A stretch of DNA of 13,745 bases from NCBI GenBank assembly GCA_035532215.1, contig DATKRK010000063.1:1-13745 (forward strand), read 5' to 3'. The position numbers and the translations under genes were made by a program. This document shows, one piece after another, positions 1 to 7,068 of this stretch (positions are counted from its first letter, which is position 1; each line of letters opens with the position of its first letter). The stretch is from JAICIG01 sp035532215. GTDB taxonomy: Bacteria > Planctomycetota > Planctomycetia > Pirellulales > JAICIG01. Below the pieces are notes generated by a model that saw only the letters and a program-made list of their open reading frames with translations, was not told the DNA's origin and made no database searches.

Positions 1-46
1 GCCGCAAGGCGAAACAATCACCCTTGACTGGTCCAACCATATCGGA

Positions 47-150
47 ACGCCCTCCGCGGCGTTCCGCGATAGCGCGAATCGGCGCGATTCCCGGGTGTAC
101 GGCACGCCACAGAGGGCGTGCCCTACAGGCTTTTGCCGCGATTATCTACA
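47..150. repeat. Dispersed palindromic repeat, copy A (one inner unit)
   Basis: This segment matches 8633-8780 almost base for base. Both copies share a GC-rich left part starting ACGCCCTCCGCGG, an inner hairpin GAATCG-GCG-CGATTC, a 23-bp unit starting CCCGGGTGT (90-112), and a right arm (112-127) followed by the same roughly 20-bp tail. The right arm of this copy is the exact reverse complement of the left arm of the second copy (8625-8640), so the full element has 16-bp inverted ends. It is non-coding, lacks a transposase and is MITE-like or REP-like in appearance. Confidence 0.8.
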
Positions 151-388
151 TTAGGCCCCGTGCTCTCCACCTCATTGTTCGCCTCTTGACACGTCTCTTG
201 AACGGGGGCGACATCCCACACGGCTGCTGACGATTTGCTTGGCAGCCCATGCCAACAACTCAGGCGCCCGACCTCGGTTCCGGGCGATTTCGGTGATTTA
301 AAGATTGCCGTTCATGCGTCGTAAACGACTATTTAAAAAGTAGTTGCGATCATTCGACGCCTCATTCTGCCGGGTCGCAACGCGGTCC
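151..388. other. Non-coding leader region with an AT-rich patch
   Basis: No reading frame here has convincing coding character. The stretch at about 296-350 is markedly more AT-rich than its surroundings. It holds a short inverted repeat, GTCGT-AA-ACGAC, followed by an imperfect second one across the ATTTAAAAAG core. It precedes the sigma-54-like element of the next gene and could bind an activator, but nothing in the sequence proves that. Confidence 0.4.
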
Positions 389-404
389 TGGCATGCTTCT
401 TGAA
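389..404 (+). promoter_or_regulatory. Sigma-54-like -24/-12 element
   Basis: TGGCATG, four bases, TTGAA: the -24 GG (390-391) and the -12 dinucleotide (402-403) are separated by exactly ten bases, as in RpoN promoters (consensus TGGCACG-N4-TTGCA). The -24 half fits well. The -12 half has GA instead of the nearly invariant GC, which would weaken it. Transcription would start near 414 and leave a leader of about 68 bases before the ATG at 482. Confidence 0.35.
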
Positions 405-481
405 TTAGGGGGACCGGCTGGCCCGCCAGGGCCCGGCCGGGAAACCAGTTGCCCCTGTTCTTCAAGCACTCGGAACTCAGC

Positions 482-1363
482 ATGCGAATGAGCGTTTTCT
501 GCCTGGCGTTGTCGATGGTTTTACAAATGCCGTGGGCCAGCCAGGCCGGCGAAAACGCGTCATTCTCAACTGCGCGAACCGCTGAATACGCGACCAAGAC
601 GGTCGGCGGCTGGGCGATTTGCGAATCGACGAACTTCCGTTTTTGCTGCCGCGGACGCACCACCGCTAGTCACGCAACTGTGGCTGCGGCCGAAGCGCTC
701 AAGTCGAAACTCGCGCTGAAATGGCTCGGCGAAGACGCCCAAGCCGACGACATCGCCGACTGGCGCCCCAAGTGCGATGTGATCCTGCACACCTCGCTGG
801 CCAGCTACTTGCAGGCGGCGCCGGGCGGCGAACAAACCATCGGCTCCAGTTTGATCGAGGTCGAACGGGGCCAGATCTTAACCCGACGGATCGACATTCG
901 GGCCGATCGAGCGGGCTGGTTCACGGGTGCTTTGGGCCATGAACTGACCCACGTCGTCTTGGCGGATGTCTTCCCCAACGGCAACGTGCCTCACTGGGCC
1001 GACGAAGGCATGGCCGTCCTGGCCGACACGCAAACCAAACAAAGCGCCCACTTCCGCGATTTGCGAATCGCCCAGAGCAGCCGTTCGACGCTGCGGCTGG
1101 TCGAATTGATGGCGCTTGAAGGCTATCCGCGTCCCCACCAGCAGGCCGCCTTTTACGGGCAAAGCGCCAGCATCGTCCGCTTCCTTGTCGAGCGCAACAC
1201 TCCCGAGCGGTTCGTGAGCTTCGTCCGCAGCGCCGCCAAGAGCGGCTACGAGCAAGCCTTGCGGGACGATTACCAAATCAACGGAATCCAAGAGCTGGAA
1301 TTGCGTTGGGCGCGGTACGTGCAACGCGAGGCGACTCGCTCGAACGTCGCCGCCAGCGAATAG
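482..1363 (+). CDS. Secreted metallopeptidase-like protein (peptidase MA-like, HELTH)
   Basis: The 293-residue product starts with a signal peptide (hydrophobic stretch about 4-17, likely cleavage after ASQA at 22), so it acts outside the cytoplasm. A gluzincin zinc site is visible: HELTH at 153-157 (ligands His153 and His157, catalytic Glu154), with WADEGMA at 172-178 supplying the third ligand Glu175. The downstream FYGQSASIVRFLVER segment fits the helix that follows the site in peptidase MA-like proteins. The substrate is unknown. An in-frame ATG at 449 would add 11 residues ahead of the signal peptide, so 482 is preferred. No clear Shine-Dalgarno sequence is present. A sigma-54-like element lies about 80 bp upstream. 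The fold assignment is good; actual peptidase activity is inferred from the intact residues. Confidence 0.8.
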   Translation: MRMSVFCLALSMVLQMPWASQAGENASFSTARTAEYATKTVGGWAICESTNFRFCCRGRTTASHATVAAAEALKSKLALKWLGEDAQADDIADWRPKCDVILHTSLASYLQAAPGGEQTIGSSLIEVERGQILTRRIDIRADRAGWFTGALGHELTHVVLADVFPNGNVPHWADEGMAVLADTQTKQSAHFRDLRIAQSSRSTLRLVELMALEGYPRPHQQAAFYGQSASIVRFLVERNTPERFVSFVRSAAKSGYEQALRDDYQINGIQELELRWARYVQREATRSNVAASE

Positions 1364-1366
1364 CCC

Positions 1367-1585
1367 TCACTCCAGCCGAGTTTCGAATTCCAAAATCCTG
1401 CCGTGAATTTCGCGGATGATGCTGCCCGCGAGATCTTCAGGATCGGCTTCGAAACCGCCGACCAACCTCACCTCGACGCGAATTCTGCCCCCTGGTTCGC
1501 GCGTGGGCGTCAGCGACAGCCATTCGGCCAAGGCTTGGATTTCAGCGATCTCGCGCTGCAGAATTAGCCATACCTCATCGCTCAT
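1367..1585 (-). CDS. Small protein of unknown function
   Basis: A 72-residue product that I do not recognise. It begins MSDEVWLILQREIAEIQ and is acidic and amphipathic. A predicted N-terminal helix (about 1-24) is followed by a strand-like segment (GGRIRVEVRLVGGF, about 32-45) and a C-terminal helix ending EFETRLE. The frame stays open further upstream to 1699, but that extension reads like non-coding sequence (many Arg, Cys and Ser), so the internal ATG at 1583-1585 is chosen. The stop lies only 3 bp from the stop of the converging metallopeptidase gene. No good ribosome-binding site is visible. It could be a spurious frame; sensible amino-acid composition is the main support. Confidence 0.45.
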   Translation of the reverse strand: MSDEVWLILQREIAEIQALAEWLSLTPTREPGGRIRVEVRLVGGFEADPEDLAGSIIREIHGRILEFETRLE

Positions 1586-1795
1586 CGTGTAACCATGCAG
1601 GCGGTTGCGATTGTTCGTAGCGCTCGTCCTGAGCGTCTTGCAGCCAGAAGCCCGACTGCGGAACCGCGTTGCGCAGCCGCGCAGGGGGCGGTAAACCACG
1701 TAGTCGTCAGCCCTTCCAAGCTATGACGAGGCGGCGGAAATGGCAAGCGGGTCGCCGCCGCGTTGCTCGAACATCCTGCGGAATTCTCGCTTAAC

Positions 1796-1804
1796 TGCTA
1801 TATT
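1796..1804 (+). promoter_or_regulatory. Possible extended -10 promoter for the kinase gene
   Basis: TGCTATATT combines a TG extension with a good -10 hexamer (TATATT, 1799-1804) in a locally AT-richer stretch. No -35 hexamer lies at the usual distance. Transcription starting near 1811 would fall after the frame's first ATG (1807), which favours translation from the ATG at 1864. Confidence 0.3.
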
Positions 1805-1863
1805 GAGTGGGAATCGGATACTCATTGCGGACGACGCCGAAACCGGGCCCGCCGTTTCCCTCC

Positions 1864-4098
1864 ATGTCGCACGACCCCAAGAGCTTGGACCGCACGCTGG
1901 CTCAAACGAACGAAGAGCGTTTTTACGCTCAGGAAAGAAGCCTGCAACCGGCCCGCCCCCCCTTGGAAGTCCCAGGGTATCGGTCGGAGCGATTTTTGGG
2001 CTCGGGCGCCTATGGCCAGGTTTGGGTGGCCGTCGATACCAACACGGGCCGCCGCGTAGCCATCAAGTTCTACACGCACCGGGGCGGGCTCGATTGGTCG
2101 CTGTTGTCGCGCGAGGTCGAACGCCTGGCGCTGCTGTTCGCCGACCGTTACGTCGTGCAGTTGGTCGATGTCGGCTGGGACGCCGATCCGCCCTACTTCG
2201 TGATGGAGTACCTGGAACAGGGCTCGTTGGCCGACCGGTTGCAAGCGGGGCCGCTGCCGGTCGACGAAGCGGTGGAGTTGTTCCGCGAAATCGCCGTGGG
2301 GCTGGTCCACGCTCACGGCAAAGGGGTCTTGCACTGCGATTTGAAGCCGGCCAACGTACTACTGGACCAGGACGGCAAACCGCGGCTGGCCGACTTCGGC
2401 CAATCGCGACTGTCGCACGAGCAGTCGCCGTCGCTGGGCACCTTGTTCTACATGGCCCCCGAACAGGCCGACATGCAGGCCATGCCCGACGCGCGCTGGG
2501 ACGTCTACGCGCTGGGCGCTTTGCTGTATTGCATGCTGACCGGCCGTCCTCCTTATCGCGACGACCCGGCGGCCGCGGAGTTGCAAAAGCCGGGCACGCT
2601 GGAAGAACAGTTGGCCCGCTATCGCCGCTTGATCGAGCAGGCGCCGCGGCCGCGCGAACATCGTCGCCAGCCGGGCGTCGATCGGGAATTGGCTGAAATC
2701 GTCAATCGCTGCCTGGCGATCGATCCCAAGCGGCGCTATCTGAACCCTCAGGCGGCGCTCGAGGCGCTGCACGCTCGGGCCGTCCGTCGCGCGCGGCGCC
2801 CGCTGCTGGTGATGGGCGCCTTGGGGCCGTTCGTGCTGTTGATCGTGATGGCCTTGTTCGGCTGGGACGCGTTCGAGACGACCGTCGGAGAGTCGCGCGA
2901 CGCGCTCTTGAAACGAGCCTTGGAAAGCGACCGCTTCGCGGCGCAATTCGTCGCCTCGACCGTGGCCCGATCGATCGATCATCGCTGGCACGTGCTCGAA
3001 CACGCCGCCGACGACCCCGAGTTCCGTCAACTCGTGACGCAGGCCGGGAGCGAAGCGTCCGATTCGCCTCAGCGCCGTCGCCTCCAGGAGCTCTTGGGCA
3101 AAATGCACAGCCGGCGCACGAATGCCGACACGGCGAGCTGGTTCGTCGTCGACGCCCGGGGCCGGCAAATCGCCCGCAGCCCGGTCGATACGCTGACCCT
3201 CGACGAAGACTTCGCGCGCCGCGACTATTTCCACGGCCAAGGGCGCGAACTGTCGCCCGGCGCGACCGGGGTCAAGCCGATCGAGGCGCCGCACCTGTCG
3301 ATCGTGTTCGTCAGCGAAGCCACGGGCGAACGCACCGTGGCGCTGTCCGTGCCGATCTTCAGCAGCGACGATCCCCAGCGGCGGAAGGTGATCGGCGTAT
3401 TGGGACACGCGATCGGGCTGGGACACTTCGCCGAACTGCGGGCCGACGAGCGGTCGGGCAACGACCAGATCGCGGTGCTCGTCGACTCCAAGCCCGACGA
3501 CTCGGGGCGCCAGGGCGCGATTCTCGAACACCCGGAGATGCAGGAATTGCTCAAACGGCCCGCCGACGGCGCTACGGAATTGCACGTCGACGACGCCACC
3601 GTGAAAGCCCTCGATCGCCTGCGCCAGTTGCGCCGCGATCCGGAGGAATCCGCGGAACATCCCGTCGAAGCCAACGCCTTGGCCTGCAACGACGATTACC
3701 GCGACCCGGCCGGCGGTCGCTTCGCCGGCCGCTTGCTGGCTGCGTTCGAGCCCGTCGAAGTCATCACGCGACCGCTTCCCGGCCGAGACACCGGCTGGGC
3801 GATCGTGGTGGAAGAGTTCTACGACGGGGCCGTCGAGCCCGTTTCGCGGCTTCGAGATCGCCTGTTGTGGCAGAGCAAGTTGGCGCTGTTGGTGGCGCTG
3901 ATCGTGATCACCAGCCTCTGGGGCTTCGTGATCTTCGTGCTCAATGAGACGCCCCGCTGGCGTTGGCTGCGGCGGCGCCGGGGCAGAGCGCATGGCGCCG
4001 TCGCCGAATCGAGTTCGCTGATCTCGGCGCCTTCGGCGGCCGCCTTGCCGCGGGAAAGCGCCGATGGCGCCGAGACGCCGCCCGGCACCAAAGAATAA
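1864..4098 (+). CDS. Transmembrane Ser/Thr protein kinase with extracytoplasmic Cache-like sensor
   Basis: A 744-residue receptor-type kinase. The cytoplasmic kinase domain (about 39-305) has the glycine loop GSGAYGQV (46-53), Lys68 in VAIK, Glu84 in helix C, the catalytic loop HCDLKPAN (157-164, catalytic Asp159, Cys in place of the usual Arg), DFG (177-179) and APE (198-200). All catalytic residues are intact. One membrane helix (about 313-335) leads to a large external region (about 336-670) with Cache-type features: a long N-terminal helix, then SWFVVDARGR (425-434) and ARRDYFHG (451-458). A second helix (about 673-694) is followed by a polar tail of about 50 residues. The likely role is to phosphorylate cytoplasmic partners on binding an unknown external ligand. 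The ATG at 1864 is preferred over 1807 because of the promoter-like element at 1796. The next gene starts 5 bp after the stop. Confidence 0.9.
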   Translation: MSHDPKSLDRTLAQTNEERFYAQERSLQPARPPLEVPGYRSERFLGSGAYGQVWVAVDTNTGRRVAIKFYTHRGGLDWSLLSREVERLALLFADRYVVQLVDVGWDADPPYFVMEYLEQGSLADRLQAGPLPVDEAVELFREIAVGLVHAHGKGVLHCDLKPANVLLDQDGKPRLADFGQSRLSHEQSPSLGTLFYMAPEQADMQAMPDARWDVYALGALLYCMLTGRPPYRDDPAAAELQKPGTLEEQLARYRRLIEQAPRPREHRRQPGVDRELAEIVNRCLAIDPKRRYLNPQAALEALHARAVRRARRPLLVMGALGPFVLLIVMALFGWDAFETTVGESRDALLKRALESDRFAAQFVASTVARSIDHRWHVLEHAADDPEFRQLVTQAGSEASDSPQRRRLQELLGKMHSRRTNADTASWFVVDARGRQIARSPVDTLTLDEDFARRDYFHGQGRELSPGATGVKPIEAPHLSIVFVSEATGERTVALSVPIFSSDDPQRRKVIGVLGHAIGLGHFAELRADERSGNDQIAVLVDSKPDDSGRQGAILEHPEMQELLKRPADGATELHVDDATVKALDRLRQLRRDPEESAEHPVEANALACNDDYRDPAGGRFAGRLLAAFEPVEVITRPLPGRDTGWAIVVEEFYDGAVEPVSRLRDRLLWQSKLALLVALIVITSLWGFVIFVLNETPRWRWLRRRRGRAHGAVAESSSLISAPSAAALPRESADGAETPPGTKE

Positions 4099-4103
4099 AG
4101 AAT

Positions 4104-4835
4104 ATGGAACGCCGCGAGCTTTTCCCGGGTCAGTTTATCAAGTTCGGTAAGAACAAAAACGCACGGCACTGGCTCGGCGGGACGCACGCGTGCGAAGGGG
4201 CGTGGTGTACGAACTGCGAATTGCCGCTGATGCTTCACCTGAGCATCGACTGTTCCGACCCATTATTGTCGTTGTCGTTCCTCCCGTGCAGTGAGCTGTC
4301 GCTGTTTTATTGCATGCGCTGCTCACTTTGCTGGCACGATTTTGCTTACCGCATACTCTCGGATAGCGAAATCGAGATTATTGAGGAGTTCCGCGGCCAA
4401 ACGGCCTGGGACGACTGGTACTCCGACGACGGCGGCGCTGGCGACGAAATCGGGCGGCGAGCGGTGCAACTGTCCCCAATTCCGCCGCGTCTACAAGAGC
4501 TATACGATCGCCTGAACGCAAACGAGGATCTCAGCGACGACGAAGAAGCCGAGGTGGCGTCCTTCACGGGGAACTTTGCTCCGCCAGACGTCGGGGGTTA
4601 CCCAGTCGTAGATGTGATTAACCAGCTTGGCGGTCGTTCCTTCCTGTGCCAGCGGCTTGACGATCCTCTCTGCCCTGGATGCAGGCGCGCCGGTTTCGAA
4701 CGACAGACGATGTATTTCCTGGCGAGCCTTACGAACGACGACGCAGCCGGCGTAAGAATCACGTACGACGGAGTACAAATAGTGTTCTTCCTGTGCCCGA
4801 CGTGTGGGACGATTAAAGTTCAGCATAGCGTTTGA
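4104..4835 (+). CDS. Cysteine-rich protein with duplicated zinc-ribbon-like halves (DUF1963/YwqG-like)
   Basis: The 243-residue product appears to hold two related halves. Half one has LGGTHACEGAWCTNC (24-38) and later YCMRC (69-73). Half two has QLGGRSFLCQRL (174-185), LCPGC (189-193) and LCPTC (230-234). An LGG motif, a CxxC pair, a hydrophobic strand and a second CxxC pair recur in the same order, which suggests paired zinc ribbons and recalls DUF1963/YwqG proteins. That family link is by eye only. An acidic linker (about 86-155, including LSDDEEAE) joins the halves. The function is unknown. The ATG at 4104, 5 bp after the kinase stop, is preferred because the longer frame runs inside the kinase gene. 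Co-transcription with the kinase is likely. Base composition is visibly less GC-rich than the kinase gene, hinting at a separate origin. Confidence 0.7.
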   Translation: MERRELFPGQFIKFGKNKNARHWLGGTHACEGAWCTNCELPLMLHLSIDCSDPLLSLSFLPCSELSLFYCMRCSLCWHDFAYRILSDSEIEIIEEFRGQTAWDDWYSDDGGAGDEIGRRAVQLSPIPPRLQELYDRLNANEDLSDDEEAEVASFTGNFAPPDVGGYPVVDVINQLGGRSFLCQRLDDPLCPGCRRAGFERQTMYFLASLTNDDAAGVRITYDGVQIVFFLCPTCGTIKVQHSV

Positions 4836-4893
4836 TCCGTCGTGGGATGCACTGGCGGAAAAATATGTTGGGTACTAAAGCAGGCGAGCGACG

Positions 4894-4920
4894 TTGAATC
4901 GGCGTGGAATTGGGTAAAAT
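4894..4920 (+). promoter_or_regulatory. Possible sigma-70-type promoter
   Basis: TTGAAT (4894-4899) and TAAAAT (4915-4920) are separated by 15 bp, slightly short, with TGGG directly before the -10. It lies 64 bp upstream of the small gene at 4984 and could also drive the cyclase gene further downstream. Confidence 0.35.
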
Positions 4921-4983
4921 GAATTTCTAAGCCGTCGCGGACGAACTGCGGCGAGATCCTTCGAGTTCACGGCAAGATGCAAC

Positions 4984-5196
4984 ATGAACATGGAAACGAT
5001 CCGCGAGCGGCTTAACCGCCGGCCATTCGAGCCTTTCGTAATCCGGCTCTCCAACGGGGAATCGTACGAGGTACGCCATCCGGAAAACGTCGTTCTCCTC
5101 AAGTCGCGGATCGTCGTAGGCTATCCTGAGACGGACCGAGCGGTACACTGTTCGCTGGTTCACGTCAACAGCGTCGAAGCATTGCAATCGGCTTGA
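4984..5196 (+). CDS. Small conserved hypothetical protein of a common planctomycete type
   Basis: The 70-residue product has the pattern I associate with a small family frequent in planctomycete genomes: an N-terminal helix (METIRERLNRR), the motif PFEPFVIRLSNG (14-25), a strand ending EVRHPENVVLL (29-39), then a hydrophobic strand pair (IVVGYPETDRAVHCSLVHVN) and a short acidic end. It is probably a small beta-rich domain and has no signal peptide. The function is unknown. Start candidates are the ATGs at 4984 and 4990; neither has a strong ribosome-binding site. The gene lies 82 bp upstream of the cyclase on the same strand and may share its transcript. Base composition is lower in GC than the cyclase, like the preceding gene. 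Confidence 0.7.
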   Translation: MNMETIRERLNRRPFEPFVIRLSNGESYEVRHPENVVLLKSRIVVGYPETDRAVHCSLVHVNSVEALQSA

Positions 5197-5264
5197 TGCC
5201 GCCCGCCGGCGTCGGTCGGCCGTCGTCGCTGACAGCGCGAGTCGATTATCGCCAACCGCAACCC

Positions 5265-5270
5265 AAGGAG
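5265..5270 (+). promoter_or_regulatory. Strong ribosome-binding site of the cyclase gene
   Basis: AAGGAG ends 8 bp before the ATG at 5279. This is the best Shine-Dalgarno sequence in the window; most other genes here have weak ones. It fixes the start codon of the cyclase. Confidence 0.75.
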
Positions 5271-5278
5271 CCGAGGGC

Positions 5279-7054
5279 ATGGCCGAACTGATCGCGCAAG
5301 GCCCGGAACCGCACCAGCGCTGGCGTCGCACGCTGCGCGCGGGCGAGCCGTTCACTCTGGGACGCGAAGCCGGATTGTGGTCGACGCCTTGGGATCCGCA
5401 CATTTCGCGGCGACACGCCACGGCTTGCTGGACTGACGGCCAATTGCGCGTCGAGCGGCTGCCCGAATCGCGAAACCCGATTTTTCTCGCCGGCCGCGAA
5501 GCCGCTCAAATTTCGCTCAAGGCGGGCGAGCATTTCGTGATCGGCGCCACCACGTTCAGCGTCGCCAGCGAAACCGTCAACTGGTCGCGAGACCGTGCGC
5601 GCCCGGTCGAAGAACAAAGCTACAGCTCGCAATACCTGCAGCGCGTCCGCTTTCACAATGCCGACCAGCGAATCGAAGTCCTCAGCCGCCTGCCCGACGT
5701 GATCTCCGGGGCGGTCAACGAAAGCGAACTGTTCATCGGCCTGGTCAACATGCTGCTGGCCGGCATCCCGCGGGCCAGCGCCGTGGCGATCGTCGCGGCG
5801 GACGAGCGGCAAGGGCCAGCGCCGGTTTGCATCTTGCACTGGGATCGTCGACTGGCCTCGACGAGCGAGTTCCAGCCCAGCCAGCGGCTAATTCTCGAAG
5901 CCGTGCGTCGCAAGGACAGCGTGCTGCACGTCTGGGGGCCAGGGCGCGACGCGACCTCTTCGCAATTCACGCTCAGCGCCAACGTCGACTGGGCGTTTTG
6001 CACGCCGGTGCTGGGCGAAGCTTGCCGCGGCTGGGGCATCTACGTCGCCGGCCAACTCGCGGCCGGCGCGTCAGGGTCGGCCGATCCGGCCGACCTGCGC
6101 GAAGATCTCAAGTTCACCGAGTTGGTCGGCAACACGCTCAGTTCGCTGCGGCAAGCTCAGATGATGCAGCGGCGCCAGGCCGCCTTGGGTGCGTTCTTCG
6201 CCCCGCAAGTGCTCGAGGCCCTCGGCGCCGAAGATCCTGAAATCGTGCTCAAGCCGCGAGAAACGGAAGTCTCAGTCCTGTTTTGCGACTTGCGTGGCTT
6301 TTCTCGCGAGGCCGAACGCAACGCCGGCGACTTGCTGGCGCTGCTCGCCCGCGTGAGCAAAGCGCTGGGCGTGATGACGCACCATATTCTCGAACAAGGC
6401 GGCGTGTTCGGCGACTTCCAGGGCGACGCCGCCATGGGATTCTGGGGCTGGCCAATTTCGCAGCCCGATGCCATCGAGCGGGCTTGCCTGGCCGCGCTGG
6501 CGATCCGCGTCGAGTTCGAAGCCGCCGCGCGGCAGCCGAACCATCCCTTGGCCGATTTCCGGATGGGGATCGGACTGGCCACGGGCCAGGCCGTCGCCGG
6601 CCGCATCGGAACCACCGACCAGGTCAAGGTCACGGTGTTCGGACCGGTGGTCAATTTGGCAAGCCGGCTCGAGGGCATGACGAAAATCCTGCACGCGCCG
6701 ATTTTGCTCGACAACGTCACGGCCCGCGCCGTTCGCGAACAGGTGCCGCCCGAGTCGGCCCGCTGCCGCCGCATTGCGGTCGTCAAACCTTACGGCCTCA
6801 CGTCGGCCGTCGAAGTCAGCGAGTTGCTGCCGCCGGTCAAGGATTATCCGGAGCTGACCGACGAGCACATCCGCCATTACGAAGCGGCGCTTGACGCGTT
6901 TCTCGCCGGCGACTGGTCGGAGGCCGTCGAACGGCTGCACGAAGTGCCGGCCAAGGACCGCGTCAAAGATTTTTTGACGATCTTCATCGCCCAGCACAAC
7001 CGCACGCCGCCGCCCGGTTGGAACGGCGTGATTCCGCTGTTGAGCAAGGATTGA
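5279..7054 (+). CDS. FHA-GAF-class III nucleotide cyclase
   Basis: A 591-residue soluble signalling protein. An FHA domain (about 25-96) has Arg29 and SRRH (43-46), the residues that read phosphothreonine. A GAF-like domain follows (about 130-290; GLVNMLLAGIPRASAVAIVA is typical). A helical linker (about 290-315) leads to the class III cyclase domain (about 328-515), with metal ligands Asp337 (FCDLRGF) and Asp383 (QGDAAMGFWG), and Asn459 and Arg463 in VNLASRLEG. The base-selecting lysine expected four residues before Asp383 is Asp379, and the second base-selecting position is Thr452 (VTVFG). It probably makes cAMP or another cyclic nucleotide, but the substrate is uncertain. The C-terminal helical segment (about 526-575) looks like the tail common in such cyclases. 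Its stop lies 14 bp from the converging gene. Phosphopeptides from a nearby kinase are plausible FHA ligands by inference. Confidence 0.88.
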   Translation: MAELIAQGPEPHQRWRRTLRAGEPFTLGREAGLWSTPWDPHISRRHATACWTDGQLRVERLPESRNPIFLAGREAAQISLKAGEHFVIGATTFSVASETVNWSRDRARPVEEQSYSSQYLQRVRFHNADQRIEVLSRLPDVISGAVNESELFIGLVNMLLAGIPRASAVAIVAADERQGPAPVCILHWDRRLASTSEFQPSQRLILEAVRRKDSVLHVWGPGRDATSSQFTLSANVDWAFCTPVLGEACRGWGIYVAGQLAAGASGSADPADLREDLKFTELVGNTLSSLRQAQMMQRRQAALGAFFAPQVLEALGAEDPEIVLKPRETEVSVLFCDLRGFSREAERNAGDLLALLARVSKALGVMTHHILEQGGVFGDFQGDAAMGFWGWPISQPDAIERACLAALAIRVEFEAAARQPNHPLADFRMGIGLATGQAVAGRIGTTDQVKVTVFGPVVNLASRLEGMTKILHAPILLDNVTARAVREQVPPESARCRRIAVVKPYGLTSAVEVSELLPPVKDYPELTDEHIRHYEAALDAFLAGDWSEAVERLHEVPAKDRVKDFLTIFIAQHNRTPPPGWNGVIPLLSKD

Positions 7055-7068
7055 ACGCCGCCGGTTTG

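Noticed and set aside
2..154. Open frame from the window edge, possibly the end of an upstream gene
   Set aside because: The first dozen residues (PQGETITLDWSNH) look protein-like, but the rest is dispersed-repeat sequence; too little is visible to call a gene.
2359..3993. A 544-codon open frame antisense to the kinase gene
   Set aside because: It is a GC-rich shadow: the plus strand carries a full kinase domain with all motifs, while the antisense product is rich in Arg, His, Gln and Gly without recognisable domains.
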